The position numbers and the translations under genes are program-made. This document shows positions 50,398-59,306 of a DNA stretch of 64,000 nucleotides, piece after piece; the first letter of the stretch is position 1; the number at the start of each line of letters is the position of its first letter. Under the pieces are notes generated by a model, which was given only the letters and a program-made list of their open reading frames with translations, was not told the origin of the DNA and searched no databases. Source of the stretch: CAZHNW01 sp942491575 (lineage in GTDB: Bacteria; Spirochaetota; UBA4802; UBA5550); contig CALOBT010000025.1 in assembly GCA_942491575.1 (NCBI GenBank), positions 1,860,001 through 1,924,000 on the forward strand, in the 5' to 3' direction.

Positions 50398-51572
50398 TAG
50401 AATCTTTTGCATTTGCCAGCACCCCGAAAATTTATTTTGGCATCGATTCATTTTTAAACATCGGGGCACTCGCCGGTGATTTCGGGAAAAATGCCCTCAT
50501 TATAACAGGTAGTTCTTCTTTTCAGAAATCCGGCAACCAGGACCTTCTCTGCAAACTGTTATCGGAGAGCAGGATAGAGCATTCAACAGTCAGCATATCA
50601 CAGGAACCCTCCCCTGAACAGATCGATACTATTGCTGAAAAATACAGGCATAAAAAAATTAAAGTCGTAATTGCCATCGGCGGGGGAAGTGTTGTGGATG
50701 CCGGCAAGGCTGTTTCGGCAATGCTTGTAACGGATGGATCCGTTACTGACTACCTTGAGGGTGTAGGCAGCAAAACTCCTCCCGGCAGTAAAATTCCCTT
50801 TATTGCAGTACCTACAACGGCAGGTACCGGTAGTGAAACGACTAAAAATGCAGTAATAAGCAGTATTGGTGAACATGGATATAAAAAGTCACTTCGTCAT
50901 GACAACTATGTTCCCGATATTGCCCTTATCGATCCGAAACTCTCTCTGGGAACTCCTGCGTCCATAACGGCAAGTTGCGGCATGGATGCCCTTTCTCAGC
51001 TGCTGGAATCATACCTTTCCTGCAATGCGTCACCAATAACGGATGCATTGGCCCTGAGCGGCATGCAGCACATTAAAAACGGATTAATCGGTGTTGCCAC
51101 AACCGAACCTGACAACCTGAAGAAAAGGACATCCATGGCATATGGGGCAATGCTTTCCGGCATCACACTGGCAAATGCGGGGCTTGGGATAATACATGGT
51201 ATTGCGGGCCCCCTTGGGGGTTTTGTGGAGATTCCCCACGGACTAGCCTGCGGGACACTCTTAAATGAGGCGATGAGTCTTACAATAAAAAGAATGGATG
51301 AAGATGCTGACAGCTATAAACCATATCTGGAAAAATGTTCCATGGCGGGGAGTATTCTGAGCGGATCATCCTACGATGACACCGCCGATGGCTGCAAAGC
51401 ACTGCTGGCCACGTTAAAGGAATGGAGCAGAATCCTGAAGCTGCCGAGACTTTCCAAATATGGCATTACCGCAGAGGATGTTCCCAAAATCGTAAAGGCA
51501 TCGTCCAATAAAAATAATCCCATAAAACTCTCCGAAGAGGATATAGTTAAAATTCTAAATGCTCGTTTATAA
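50394..51572 (+). CDS. Iron-containing alcohol dehydrogenase
   Basis: A 392-residue group III alcohol dehydrogenase. FGKNALIITGSSS is the first strand, VVIAIGGGSVVDAGKAVSAML the NAD-binding loop near residue 95, VPTTAGTGSETTKNAVIS the nicotinamide site, and ASCGMDALSQLLESYLS with later IIHGIAGPLGGFVEIPHGLACG the iron-binding Asp/His region. It interconverts an alcohol and an aldehyde or ketone. GTG at 50394 is preferred (AAAGGAG 6 bases before, GTGA overlap with the previous stop). Coupling to the LsrG-like protein suggests a shared small oxo-substrate; that is inference. Confidence 0.91.
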   Translation: MIESFAFASTPKIYFGIDSFLNIGALAGDFGKNALIITGSSSFQKSGNQDLLCKLLSESRIEHSTVSISQEPSPEQIDTIAEKYRHKKIKVVIAIGGGSVVDAGKAVSAMLVTDGSVTDYLEGVGSKTPPGSKIPFIAVPTTAGTGSETTKNAVISSIGEHGYKKSLRHDNYVPDIALIDPKLSLGTPASITASCGMDALSQLLESYLSCNASPITDALALSGMQHIKNGLIGVATTEPDNLKKRTSMAYGAMLSGITLANAGLGIIHGIAGPLGGFVEIPHGLACGTLLNEAMSLTIKRMDEDADSYKPYLEKCSMAGSILSGSSYDDTADGCKALLATLKEWSRILKLPRLSKYGITAEDVPKIVKASSNKNNPIKLSEEDIVKILNARL

Positions 51573-51663
51573 AAATATTTTGAGGCAGATCAACTGCTCC
51601 CTTCAACAAACAGATTAAAAACCCCGGCTTTGAACCATTCAAAAAATTTCAAAGGAAAATAAC

Positions 51664-52449
51664 ATGAAAACAAAAATCTTTTATTTCAGCGGAACAGGGA
51701 ATTCCTTATCCATCGCAAGAAAAATCAGTTCCGAATTAGCAGATTCCGAATTATTTTCCATCCCTCACGCTGTCAAGAGCCAGGAAAGTGTATCCGGAGA
51801 TGTAATAGGAATTGTCTGCCCTATTTACATGTACAACATGCCACTTATAGTATCTGATTTTCTAAAGTTAATAAATGATGCTGAGTATATATTTTTCGTA
51901 TATGCAGGTGCCGGAGAATTAGGAAATGGGGACAGGGAAACTGAAAATGCTTTTACACAGAATAATTTAAAACTTTCATCTTTGTTTAACATTAAGATGC
52001 CCAGCAATTATTCCCCCTATGGGAGCACCCCTCCGGAGATACAAAAAGAATTATTCAGCAATGTCGACAAAAGAGCAAAAGAAATAATTGATATTGTGAA
52101 CAGAAAATCGGATTTTAGAGACACAACAAACACCGGATTCTTCAAAGCAAATATTCATCCGGGAATATTATACAAACTCGGTTATTCGCGCATCAATATT
52201 TTAGACCAGTCTTTCTCAGTTGATGAAACCTGTAATGGCTGCGGAATTTGCCAGAAGGTATGCCCCGTGGATAATGTCACAATAATTGACGATAAGCCAA
52301 CATGGAACAAGCAATGCCAGCAGTGTTATGCCTGCCTGCAATGGTGCCCGAAAGAGGCAATTCAGGCGGGAAAAAGAACTGTTGGAGTAAAAAGGTATCA
52401 TCATCCCGATATAAAGGTAAAAGATATCATGACATCATCACCCGGTTGA
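51664..52449 (+). CDS. EFR1-type flavodoxin-ferredoxin protein
   Basis: A 261-residue fusion. Residues 1-155 are a flavodoxin-like domain with the FMN phosphate loop YFSGTGNSLSIAR at the start and IVCPIYMYNMPLIVSDF near residue 48. Residues 185-240 carry two 4Fe-4S motifs, CNGCGICQKVCPVDN and CQQCYACLQWCPKEAI. EFR1-family proteins are common in anaerobes and are thought to move low-potential electrons; targets are mostly unknown. AAAGGAAAA precedes the ATG. It follows the alcohol dehydrogenase by 91 bases and may be cotranscribed. Confidence 0.88.
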   Translation: MKTKIFYFSGTGNSLSIARKISSELADSELFSIPHAVKSQESVSGDVIGIVCPIYMYNMPLIVSDFLKLINDAEYIFFVYAGAGELGNGDRETENAFTQNNLKLSSLFNIKMPSNYSPYGSTPPEIQKELFSNVDKRAKEIIDIVNRKSDFRDTTNTGFFKANIHPGILYKLGYSRINILDQSFSVDETCNGCGICQKVCPVDNVTIIDDKPTWNKQCQQCYACLQWCPKEAIQAGKRTVGVKRYHHPDIKVKDIMTSSPG

Positions 52450-52467
52450 TACGATGAAACTCCCTTC

Positions 52468-52511
52468 GACTCCCCTCAGTGAAAATTATACTTCGCTTGT
52501 TGAGCGGAGTC
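52468..52511. repeat. Imperfect inverted repeat of the GACTCCGCTCA type
   Basis: GACTCCCCTCA (52468-52478) and TGAGCGGAGTC (52501-52511) pair in 10 of 11 positions around CTTCGCTTG-containing sequence, followed by AAAAAAA. Similar CGACTCCGCTCA units are familiar as dispersed intergenic repeats in other bacteria. It lies between convergent genes and may also act as a terminator. Confidence 0.5.
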
Positions 52512-52536
52512 AAAAAAAGCGAAACATACAGCCTTT

Positions 52537-53163
52537 TTATTTTTTTTCCTGCCACCACCTCAGAGATTCCGGCAGCCACACCATGTCGTTAAAGTAATAC
52601 TTGATTTCAAAATAATCATGGGTGCCATAGTCCAAAAGGATTGTCACACTTTCATTTCCCCCTTTCTTAATTCTGCAGGAAGGCTGCGCAATCATGAAAA
52701 AGTATTGCCATTTGACAATTTCACTCTGAGGACTGTGCATTTTGGAAGACATAAAAACAGGGAGGATTGTTGCCAGTGTAATTCTCGATAATTTTTTAAA
52801 ATCCGGATTAAGAACAGCTGAAACAAAAAACTGCTCTCTATACGGCTGAAATTCTTTATTGTTAACGGCGAGAATGATATTATGCTTTTTACGTGATGGA
52901 ATTCTATCTGTTTTGGGAAGAGAGATGCTGCTTTTTACAAAATATTCTTTGAGAAGATTGCTGTTTTCTTTTCCAAACTTCAGGATAGTCCTGTATAATT
53001 TAACAGCATCAATTTTTAAACTGCTCCTAAAGGGATACTTCCGGTTGTCTGAAAGCTCTCCTTTAAATTTCTCGATCTCTGTTATTATTCCTTCAGTTCT
53101 ACCTTGCGAATAGAGAGCAACAGGAAGAATGAATAGTATTAAAAAAATAGGTATATTTTTCAT
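52537..53163 (-). CDS. Exported protein of unknown function
   Basis: A 208-residue protein with a cleavable signal (MKNIPIFLILFILPVALYSQG). The mature part starts with a charged helix (TEIEKFKGELSDNRKYP), has SRKKHNIILAVNNKEFQPY in the middle and ends YYFNDMVWLPESLRWW, rich in aromatic residues. I recognise no family. AGGGGC precedes the ATG. It lies downstream of a small membrane protein gene on the same strand with a 121-base gap that contains a palindromic repeat. Confidence 0.6.
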   Translation of the reverse strand: MKNIPIFLILFILPVALYSQGRTEGIITEIEKFKGELSDNRKYPFRSSLKIDAVKLYRTILKFGKENSNLLKEYFVKSSISLPKTDRIPSRKKHNIILAVNNKEFQPYREQFFVSAVLNPDFKKLSRITLATILPVFMSSKMHSPQSEIVKWQYFFMIAQPSCRIKKGGNESVTILLDYGTHDYFEIKYYFNDMVWLPESLRWWQEKK

Positions 53164-53263
53164 AAAGCCCCTGACTACAGCAGAAATATTTTATTCCTTA
53201 CAACCTTCGGCAAACTGACCATTAACGAGTGAGAATAAATACCAGACGCAACTACCGAAAAGG

Positions 53264-53294
53264 CTCCCTCCAGGGGAATCCCCCCTACCGGGGG
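53264..53294. repeat. Tandem GC palindromes at the 3' end of a small gene
   Basis: CTCCCTCCAGGGG (53264-53276) is directly followed by ATCCCCCCTACCGGGGG (53278-53294). The first word recurs inverted at 40132-40144 and the second inverted at 46906-46922, both exactly. The second overlaps the stop codon of the minus-strand gene at 53285, and TTTTT does not follow. It looks like a member of a dispersed palindromic repeat family. Confidence 0.65.
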
Positions 53295-53608
53295 ACGTCC
53301 TTTTTAACTTCCTTCTCCACTTCCTCCCTGATCTTCTCTTCAACGGCCTCTTTCCCTTTTTCCTTCAATGAATCTATGTTGAGTTCCTCTTTTTTCTTCT
53401 GCAGGTGGTCCATAATTTCTTTACTGTTGGTGGGGATTTTTTCGCCGCTGTAAACCATGTACCCCATATAGAGGGCGAGGACAATAATAGAGACAAGAAA
53501 CAGCTTGAACAGCTTTTTCAGGATGGTGATGGCAATCATGATAACGATTAATATCACCAGAACCAGGTAGAGTGTATTAGAAGTTATTATTTCAATTAGA
53601 TTTTCCAT
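53285..53608 (-). CDS. Small membrane protein with coiled-coil tail
   Basis: A 107-residue protein with two adjacent membrane helices (about residues 11-32 and 33-55, TLYLVLVILIVIMIAITIL and LFLVSIIVLALYMGYMVY). A highly charged C-terminal helix of Lys and Glu follows (MDHLQKKKEELNIDSLKEKG), likely a coiled coil. No family is recognised. The stop codon lies within a GC palindrome (53278-53294) shared with another locus. GGGAAAA stands before the ATG. Confidence 0.6.
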   Translation of the reverse strand: MENLIEIITSNTLYLVLVILIVIMIAITILKKLFKLFLVSIIVLALYMGYMVYSGEKIPTNSKEIMDHLQKKKEELNIDSLKEKGKEAVEEKIREEVEKEVKKDVPR

Positions 53609-53836
53609 AGTAATTTTCCCTCAATTCATGCTGATAATTGTATTTCATTTTCACTGCCGCCGAAGTCAAATCATAATTTTTCCTGTAAAATTATTTTCTT
53701 GATTTTTTCCTGCATACCGGTATATCCTGATTATGTGGGCTTACATCAGAAAGGATAAAAATTACTTTTTTCCTGTCCGGAACAAGATATACACCGGTGC
53801 GTCCCCCTCACAATCTGTTGATAAAAGGATATTCCA

Positions 53837-56800
53837 TTGAAACGTAGCATAGCCAGCAGCCTCTGCCGATTCCGCATTGAAGATGAAGAACGCCTTTCCG
53901 ATACCCTGGTAAAAAGAGAGATAGCCCAGGCATTCAACGAACAGCGATGTTTTGCTTTTTATCCGGACCGTGAAATAGTACAGCTCATTAAAGAGGATCA
54001 TCCCATAGAGATGTTCCGTGAGCGTTTTCTGGACACTCTCAACTCAATGTTCAGCCAGATTGCCGACGGCAACCAGAATCTGCAGAACCGCCTCAGTCAG
54101 GATATCCGCCTCTCGACACGGCTCATTTCCGCAATGGGTTTTCTCTACAGGGCCATGGCGGAAGAAGACTTTACAACTCTACCTGACCGGCGTATTGTCA
54201 TTGTGAAAGAACGACCCGGCTGCCCTACAATATTTCACCTCTCCAATGAATCGACGGTAATTGCCCACGTCGGCCAGGGGCCTCCATGGACAGAAATTTC
54301 AACAATTTACCTGGGCCTGAATACCTTTTCAACCCTCATTACCGAAAAGAAAAAGGGTGAAACCACCCTTTTTGAATCATTTAAAAAACTCCTTTTTGTT
54401 GAAGAGAGGGCAATCGAAACCGGTTTTGTTCATTCCGCGGTGCATCCCCCTGAAATATCACGGGCACTGATGTTTCTTGTAGATCAGGTCATTGATAATG
54501 TGCACCAGGATGAAATTGAAGAGCAGGAAGCAATTGAAGCGAAACCGGTTAAAAAATTCACCGATGCAAACCGGAAAACCATCCTGAAGGACCTCGATGC
54601 CCGGGTCGATGATGATATCCTCAACTTTGATTACGACCGGAATCTGAAGGCAATCCGTTCTCTCGAACGTTATGCCAGGCGTTATAAAAAATCAGACGAC
54701 TATGAATCTCTCAACGAAGTGGCACGACTCCTCGTGGCAGCATCGGGGCATGATATCCATGACATACGAAACAGGGCGAACCTTCTCCTGGAACGGCTTC
54801 TCGCCCCGAAGGAATTCGATGCCCCCCTGGCAACCCGCTTTATCAACCTGAATACGGGAGACTCATACACCTTTAAATTCAAACTCGATGCGAGCCAGGA
54901 ATACATACTCCGCATTTACCGCAATACCTCGAAAAATGAATTGAGTGCTGATCGTGATATATCCATTGATGACATTAAACTGCGCTACAAGGATGACGAG
55001 GAAGCCTTTATCGGACAGTACACCTTCAGGGAATACGGGCACTACGATTTTGCAGTAGTCCGCAAAAAGATCAAAAACACCGAGTGGGTTAATGAATCCG
55101 GCTGTAACGGCCGAATCAATGTAATCCCGGATGTGCGCGGTGAGATACTTCTTGAAATCTTTACAGACATTCACGGCCATACCAAGGTCTACTGGCGTGA
55201 CGGCGACGCCCATCCCGGCCTTCTCTACAATGAACACGGGCAGGTAATCCGCCTCGGTAACCTTGGTGATATAACTGTTCACCTTGAGGATATAAAGGAA
55301 CGGTACTACATCACCTCCATCTACCTTCTCGGCACCCAGAAACGTGGCTCCAACAGGGAAGACTGGGCCCCGGAGGCGAGTTCACCTTCCCCCTTCTCTC
55401 CCATGAGCCTTATAGACATTGAGCCGAGTCTCGGGGGCGAACAGGAACTGAAGAAACTTGTGGCAAGGGCCCATGAACTGGATGTCCGCGTTATCGTGGA
55501 CATCATTCCTCATATTAACAGGGGAAGTGACCACCTCCCGGACGAAATGATAGCCAAGACCTACGACGGGAACGGAAACCTTGTGTATCGCTCCTCCACT
55601 GACGGTCGTTACGGCTCATGGAATGACGGTAAACTTCCCAACTACCGCCTCTTTTCCGTCTGGCAGTGGCTCTCCGATTCTATTAAGACACTCATAGAAG
55701 AATTTGACATTGACGGTATCCGCTTCGACTCCGCACACGCGGTCCCTATAATGATGAAGAAGAATAACTTTCCCCTCATCTATGACCATAAACGCGACTC
55801 GGAGGAAATGGTGGAGGGAACCATCATTGTCAATGACAGGGAAAATGATCACTTCATGACGACTGGCTACTATGATTCATCATGCCGCGATCAGATTGCA
55901 GTCCCCCTCCACTACTTTCTGATGCTCAACATCGAACGAAAACTCCGGGAGAAGAAAAAAACCTTCTTTCTTCACATTGCAGAATGTTTCTGGGGCCACG
56001 AACGTTTTCTTACCCGGACGGGACTGATCCCCTACAACTCTTCCCTTTTTAAAATATGCGAAAATATAATCCACGGCAAAAGTGACGTCCGTGAAATTTA
56101 TCATCTATTCGATCACTACTACCCGGCGGTTCTGCCTGAAGGTACGGAGCTCCTTGGAATCCTCGGCAACCATGATGAACGGCGGGCACTCAATACCTTC
56201 GGTCACCGTGGACTTCGGGCATCCGTTGCCCTTACTTCCTTTATGAGCAACATTATAATGGATTATGAAGGAAGTGCCGAGGGCGAAAGCTGGAAGGTAT
56301 ACCTGGATAACATCTACGTTAACTGGAACCAGTTCGAATACGCTGCGAATCGGAGCGTTGATCCATTCTACCAGGAATGGTATCAGTTTCACCGAAATAC
56401 TCGCGGCAGGGGCTATCTCATCTGGGCCAACAACAACATGGTTGCAGCCGCCATGAAATTTACCACAGACACCATCTGGGTTGGGGCATTCAACTTTGCA
56501 GAATCAAGCCAGCATATCTCTCTTCAGTTCGACAGCCCTAAACTTCCCCTACCCGATGAAGAATTTTACCGGCTCACTGACATTATCTTTTCAGACACGA
56601 CGAAAAGCTACTCCTACTTTAAAGGAAGTGAACTTAAAATATCACGCATAAACACAACCGTCTCCTACACAGACCGGGTAAAGCTTTTTAAATTCGATTC
56701 CATTAAAAAAGACACCTACTATAATGAAATTCTGAAGGACTCCTTCACCCGTCTCTGCACTCTCTCAGAAGTAGATTCCATAGAGAAGAATTTCAGTTTT

Positions 56801-58693
56801 CAGGAAATTGTCGAAAACTGCCAGACCTATAAAGACGTTGCCGCCTTCATTCAGAACTACCTGGTCCCCCTTTTCTGGGAGGAAAACCGGGAAATGCTGC
56901 TCCTTGGGATGAAACGCGCCGTATATCACCTGTTCAAGAAGGGGATACTGGCAGGTGAAACCCTCAGGGGATACAGCCGTTCCATGATGGAAGAGGATGA
57001 TGAAGTACTGAAATATCTCGGCACCAGTATTACCCGCTTTAACCAGCCCGGCTCCCTGGTGTTCCTGTCCGCGGAAGCTGACCCTTTTTCCAAGAGTGGC
57101 GGACTCGCCAATGTAGTCTACGAACTCCCCAGGGAAATGGCACGTCTCGGTGAAGATGTCCATGTCATCACGGGCCTCTACCGTTTTGGCTCCCCCAAGG
57201 CGGAAGAAAAAATGCAGAAGGCCATTGAAAAATATAACATCACCTATTCAGGAAAAAATGTGCGCATTTTCATCATGGATCAGCAGTATGAAATCGGAGT
57301 CCATTACGGTATTGTAGACGGAATCCACTACTACCTTCTTGATCACTTTGAATTTTTTGACGGCCTCTACTGGGGTTTCACATCCGAAGAAAAATTAAAG
57401 CGACGCATTGCCTTTGCCAGGGCAAGCGCGGAAGTTATAACGGTTTTCAACCTGAAACCACATTACACATTTACAAATGATGCCTACGCAGGACTTTTCA
57501 ACGGAATCGTTCGATGTGACCCCTACTATTACAACAGCGAAACCTTTCAAAGAAATACTTTTTTTCATATTATCCACAACGGGGGCTGGCAGTATTTTGA
57601 TGCCTTCCATAAATATGAAAACGATTTCGATCTCTTTAACCTTTTCAATCTCCCGGCATGGCGTGAGGGAGAATTCTGCGATCCGACGCAGGGAGACCGT
57701 ATTAACTGTATGGCTACAGGTATCCGTTTTGCCGACCGTACCATAACAGTTAGCCCCACCTATGCCCGCCAGATTGAATTCGCCAGCGACGGGCTTGAAA
57801 GCCTGCTGTATAATGTTTTCGGAGTCAGTAATGCAATTGGGAATGATTTCAAGGAAAATACTATCAATCGTTTTATTAATTCCGATTTCATTACCGACAA
57901 TTACGGGCCATTAATTCAACATATAACCGCAAACGATTCCCTTCGCCATAAGATTCTGCAGAGATATCCTGAAATCCTCGACGGTGCATATGCCCCTGAC
58001 GCAATTGAAGATCCAAAGCGAAAGGACATCGTCATGAGAATGCGCAACAAACTGCTGCTGCAGAAGGAACGTCATCTCGATGTTGATCCCGATGCAATAC
58101 TTTTCTCAATGATACACCGGATTTCCGAACAGAAGGGTTTTCAGCTGTTACTTGAAGCATCCGAGGGCATTTTTAAAAATCTCGGCATTCAGGCTATCAT
58201 CGGCGGTGCCATTGCATCGGGGGACAGAAGGGGTGAGGAGATTGCCAATGGTCTGCATATGCTCAACCAGTATTACCCCGGCAGGGTAAACGTAAACATC
58301 GGTTTTCAGGATGTGGCGATCCCGCTTCTCTCCTCGGATATCTTCGGAATGCCATCAATGCATGAACCCGGAGGAATTTCGCAGCTTGAGGCCTTTGCCG
58401 CAGGATGCCTGGTAATCGCACGGGCTACTGGGGGCCTGAGGGATACCGTATTCCCCATACAATTCGAGGGGGATGAAGTAACGGGGAACGGTTTTCTTTT
58501 CTCGGATTACCACTCATGGGCTTTTTACGATGCCATGCAGAGGGCTGCAGCATTCTTCAAGCAAAACAATGAAGATACAATTTATCATGCCAGGAAAAAT
58601 GCCGAGCAATCAATCTATTTCTGGGACCGTCCAGCGAGGCAGTATATTACGGAAATATACAGCATGACAGAAACAATCAGGATTTTAGAGTAA
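53837..58693 (+). CDS. GH13 alpha-amylase / GT5 glycogen synthase fusion
   Basis: A 1618-residue protein starting with TTG (AAAGGA 9 bases before). Residues 1 to ~500 are a helical and then beta-rich N-terminal region. Residues ~500-1000 are a GH13 barrel: VIVDIIPHIN, the nucleophile Asp in IDGIRFDSAHA near 628, the acid Glu in LHIAECFWG near 712, and GILGNHDERR near 777. Residues ~1070-1618 are a GT5 synthase: FLSAEADPFSKSGGLANVV (ADP-glucose site) and HEPGGISQLEAFAAG near 1510. There is no signal or membrane anchor. It probably elongates and trims or branches an alpha-glucan in one polypeptide. Fungal alpha-1,3-glucan synthases share this GH13-GT5 order. It precedes the lptE-holA pair. Confidence 0.88.
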   Translation: MKRSIASSLCRFRIEDEERLSDTLVKREIAQAFNEQRCFAFYPDREIVQLIKEDHPIEMFRERFLDTLNSMFSQIADGNQNLQNRLSQDIRLSTRLISAMGFLYRAMAEEDFTTLPDRRIVIVKERPGCPTIFHLSNESTVIAHVGQGPPWTEISTIYLGLNTFSTLITEKKKGETTLFESFKKLLFVEERAIETGFVHSAVHPPEISRALMFLVDQVIDNVHQDEIEEQEAIEAKPVKKFTDANRKTILKDLDARVDDDILNFDYDRNLKAIRSLERYARRYKKSDDYESLNEVARLLVAASGHDIHDIRNRANLLLERLLAPKEFDAPLATRFINLNTGDSYTFKFKLDASQEYILRIYRNTSKNELSADRDISIDDIKLRYKDDEEAFIGQYTFREYGHYDFAVVRKKIKNTEWVNESGCNGRINVIPDVRGEILLEIFTDIHGHTKVYWRDGDAHPGLLYNEHGQVIRLGNLGDITVHLEDIKERYYITSIYLLGTQKRGSNREDWAPEASSPSPFSPMSLIDIEPSLGGEQELKKLVARAHELDVRVIVDIIPHINRGSDHLPDEMIAKTYDGNGNLVYRSSTDGRYGSWNDGKLPNYRLFSVWQWLSDSIKTLIEEFDIDGIRFDSAHAVPIMMKKNNFPLIYDHKRDSEEMVEGTIIVNDRENDHFMTTGYYDSSCRDQIAVPLHYFLMLNIERKLREKKKTFFLHIAECFWGHERFLTRTGLIPYNSSLFKICENIIHGKSDVREIYHLFDHYYPAVLPEGTELLGILGNHDERRALNTFGHRGLRASVALTSFMSNIIMDYEGSAEGESWKVYLDNIYVNWNQFEYAANRSVDPFYQEWYQFHRNTRGRGYLIWANNNMVAAAMKFTTDTIWVGAFNFAESSQHISLQFDSPKLPLPDEEFYRLTDIIFSDTTKSYSYFKGSELKISRINTTVSYTDRVKLFKFDSIKKDTYYNEILKDSFTRLCTLSEVDSIEKNFSFQEIVENCQTYKDVAAFIQNYLVPLFWEENREMLLLGMKRAVYHLFKKGILAGETLRGYSRSMMEEDDEVLKYLGTSITRFNQPGSLVFLSAEADPFSKSGGLANVVYELPREMARLGEDVHVITGLYRFGSPKAEEKMQKAIEKYNITYSGKNVRIFIMDQQYEIGVHYGIVDGIHYYLLDHFEFFDGLYWGFTSEEKLKRRIAFARASAEVITVFNLKPHYTFTNDAYAGLFNGIVRCDPYYYNSETFQRNTFFHIIHNGGWQYFDAFHKYENDFDLFNLFNLPAWREGEFCDPTQGDRINCMATGIRFADRTITVSPTYARQIEFASDGLESLLYNVFGVSNAIGNDFKENTINRFINSDFITDNYGPLIQHITANDSLRHKILQRYPEILDGAYAPDAIEDPKRKDIVMRMRNKLLLQKERHLDVDPDAILFSMIHRISEQKGFQLLLEASEGIFKNLGIQAIIGGAIASGDRRGEEIANGLHMLNQYYPGRVNVNIGFQDVAIPLLSSDIFGMPSMHEPGGISQLEAFAAGCLVIARATGGLRDTVFPIQFEGDEVTGNGFLFSDYHSWAFYDAMQRAAAFFKQNNEDTIYHARKNAEQSIYFWDRPARQYITEIYSMTETIRILE

Positions 58694-58712
58694 TATTCAG
58701 GTTATCCAAAAG

Positions 58713-59306
58713 ATGAAAATATCAGATCCGATATATTTTATTCTTGTGCTGCTGATGGCTATTCTGCCATCATGCCAGACAACCCAAAGGGAGAACAACG
58801 AAGAGACACCGGATCTGTTAAAAAAGATCCGGGGCGAACCGGTAATCCCCCGCAATGCTAATACAATATTCATTGCACCCATTTCTGTATCTGCACAAAA
58901 AAAGGAAGTCGCAGATCAACTGAAGGAACTGCTGATACGGAAATTAACCGGTAAGGGGCGACTCGCTGTCAGGAATTCACCGGAAAATTCAGATTTGCAG
59001 GTGGTAATAAAATTATATACTTACCAGGTACAGGTTTTATCCTTCGATTCCATAGGGAATCCTGAAAAAAAACGTCTCCTCATTAAAGTATACTGTACCA
59101 TGATAGCAAGCAAAGACAATCGCCCTGTTTTTATATCAGTTCCGATTCAGGCATTCAGTGAGTACTCAAGTATCACCGCTCCAATCACAACTGATGCCGA
59201 GGCGGAAAACATGGTACTCCAGGACTTAACCCTTCGCCTTGTTTCCCAGATTCACCAGGGGTGGTACACTGACCGGATGACCAATATAGAAAAAGGAAAG
59301 AAGTAA
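58713..59306 (+). CDS. LptE-like outer-membrane assembly lipoprotein
   Basis: A 197-residue lipoprotein (signal with LPSC lipobox, Cys21). The mature domain has the LptE plan: NTIFIAPISVSAQ strand, a helix VADQLKELLIRKLTGKGRL and VVIKLYTYQVQVLSF, then a late PITTDAEAENMVLQDLTLRL helix. LptE plugs the LptD barrel that inserts lipopolysaccharide. The gene lies directly before holA (TAATG overlap), a neighbourhood known for lptE in Gram-negative bacteria, which strengthens a weak sequence match. A general DUF4136-like lipoprotein is the alternative. Confidence 0.65.
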   Translation: MKISDPIYFILVLLMAILPSCQTTQRENNEETPDLLKKIRGEPVIPRNANTIFIAPISVSAQKKEVADQLKELLIRKLTGKGRLAVRNSPENSDLQVVIKLYTYQVQVLSFDSIGNPEKKRLLIKVYCTMIASKDNRPVFISVPIQAFSEYSSITAPITTDAEAENMVLQDLTLRLVSQIHQGWYTDRMTNIEKGKK

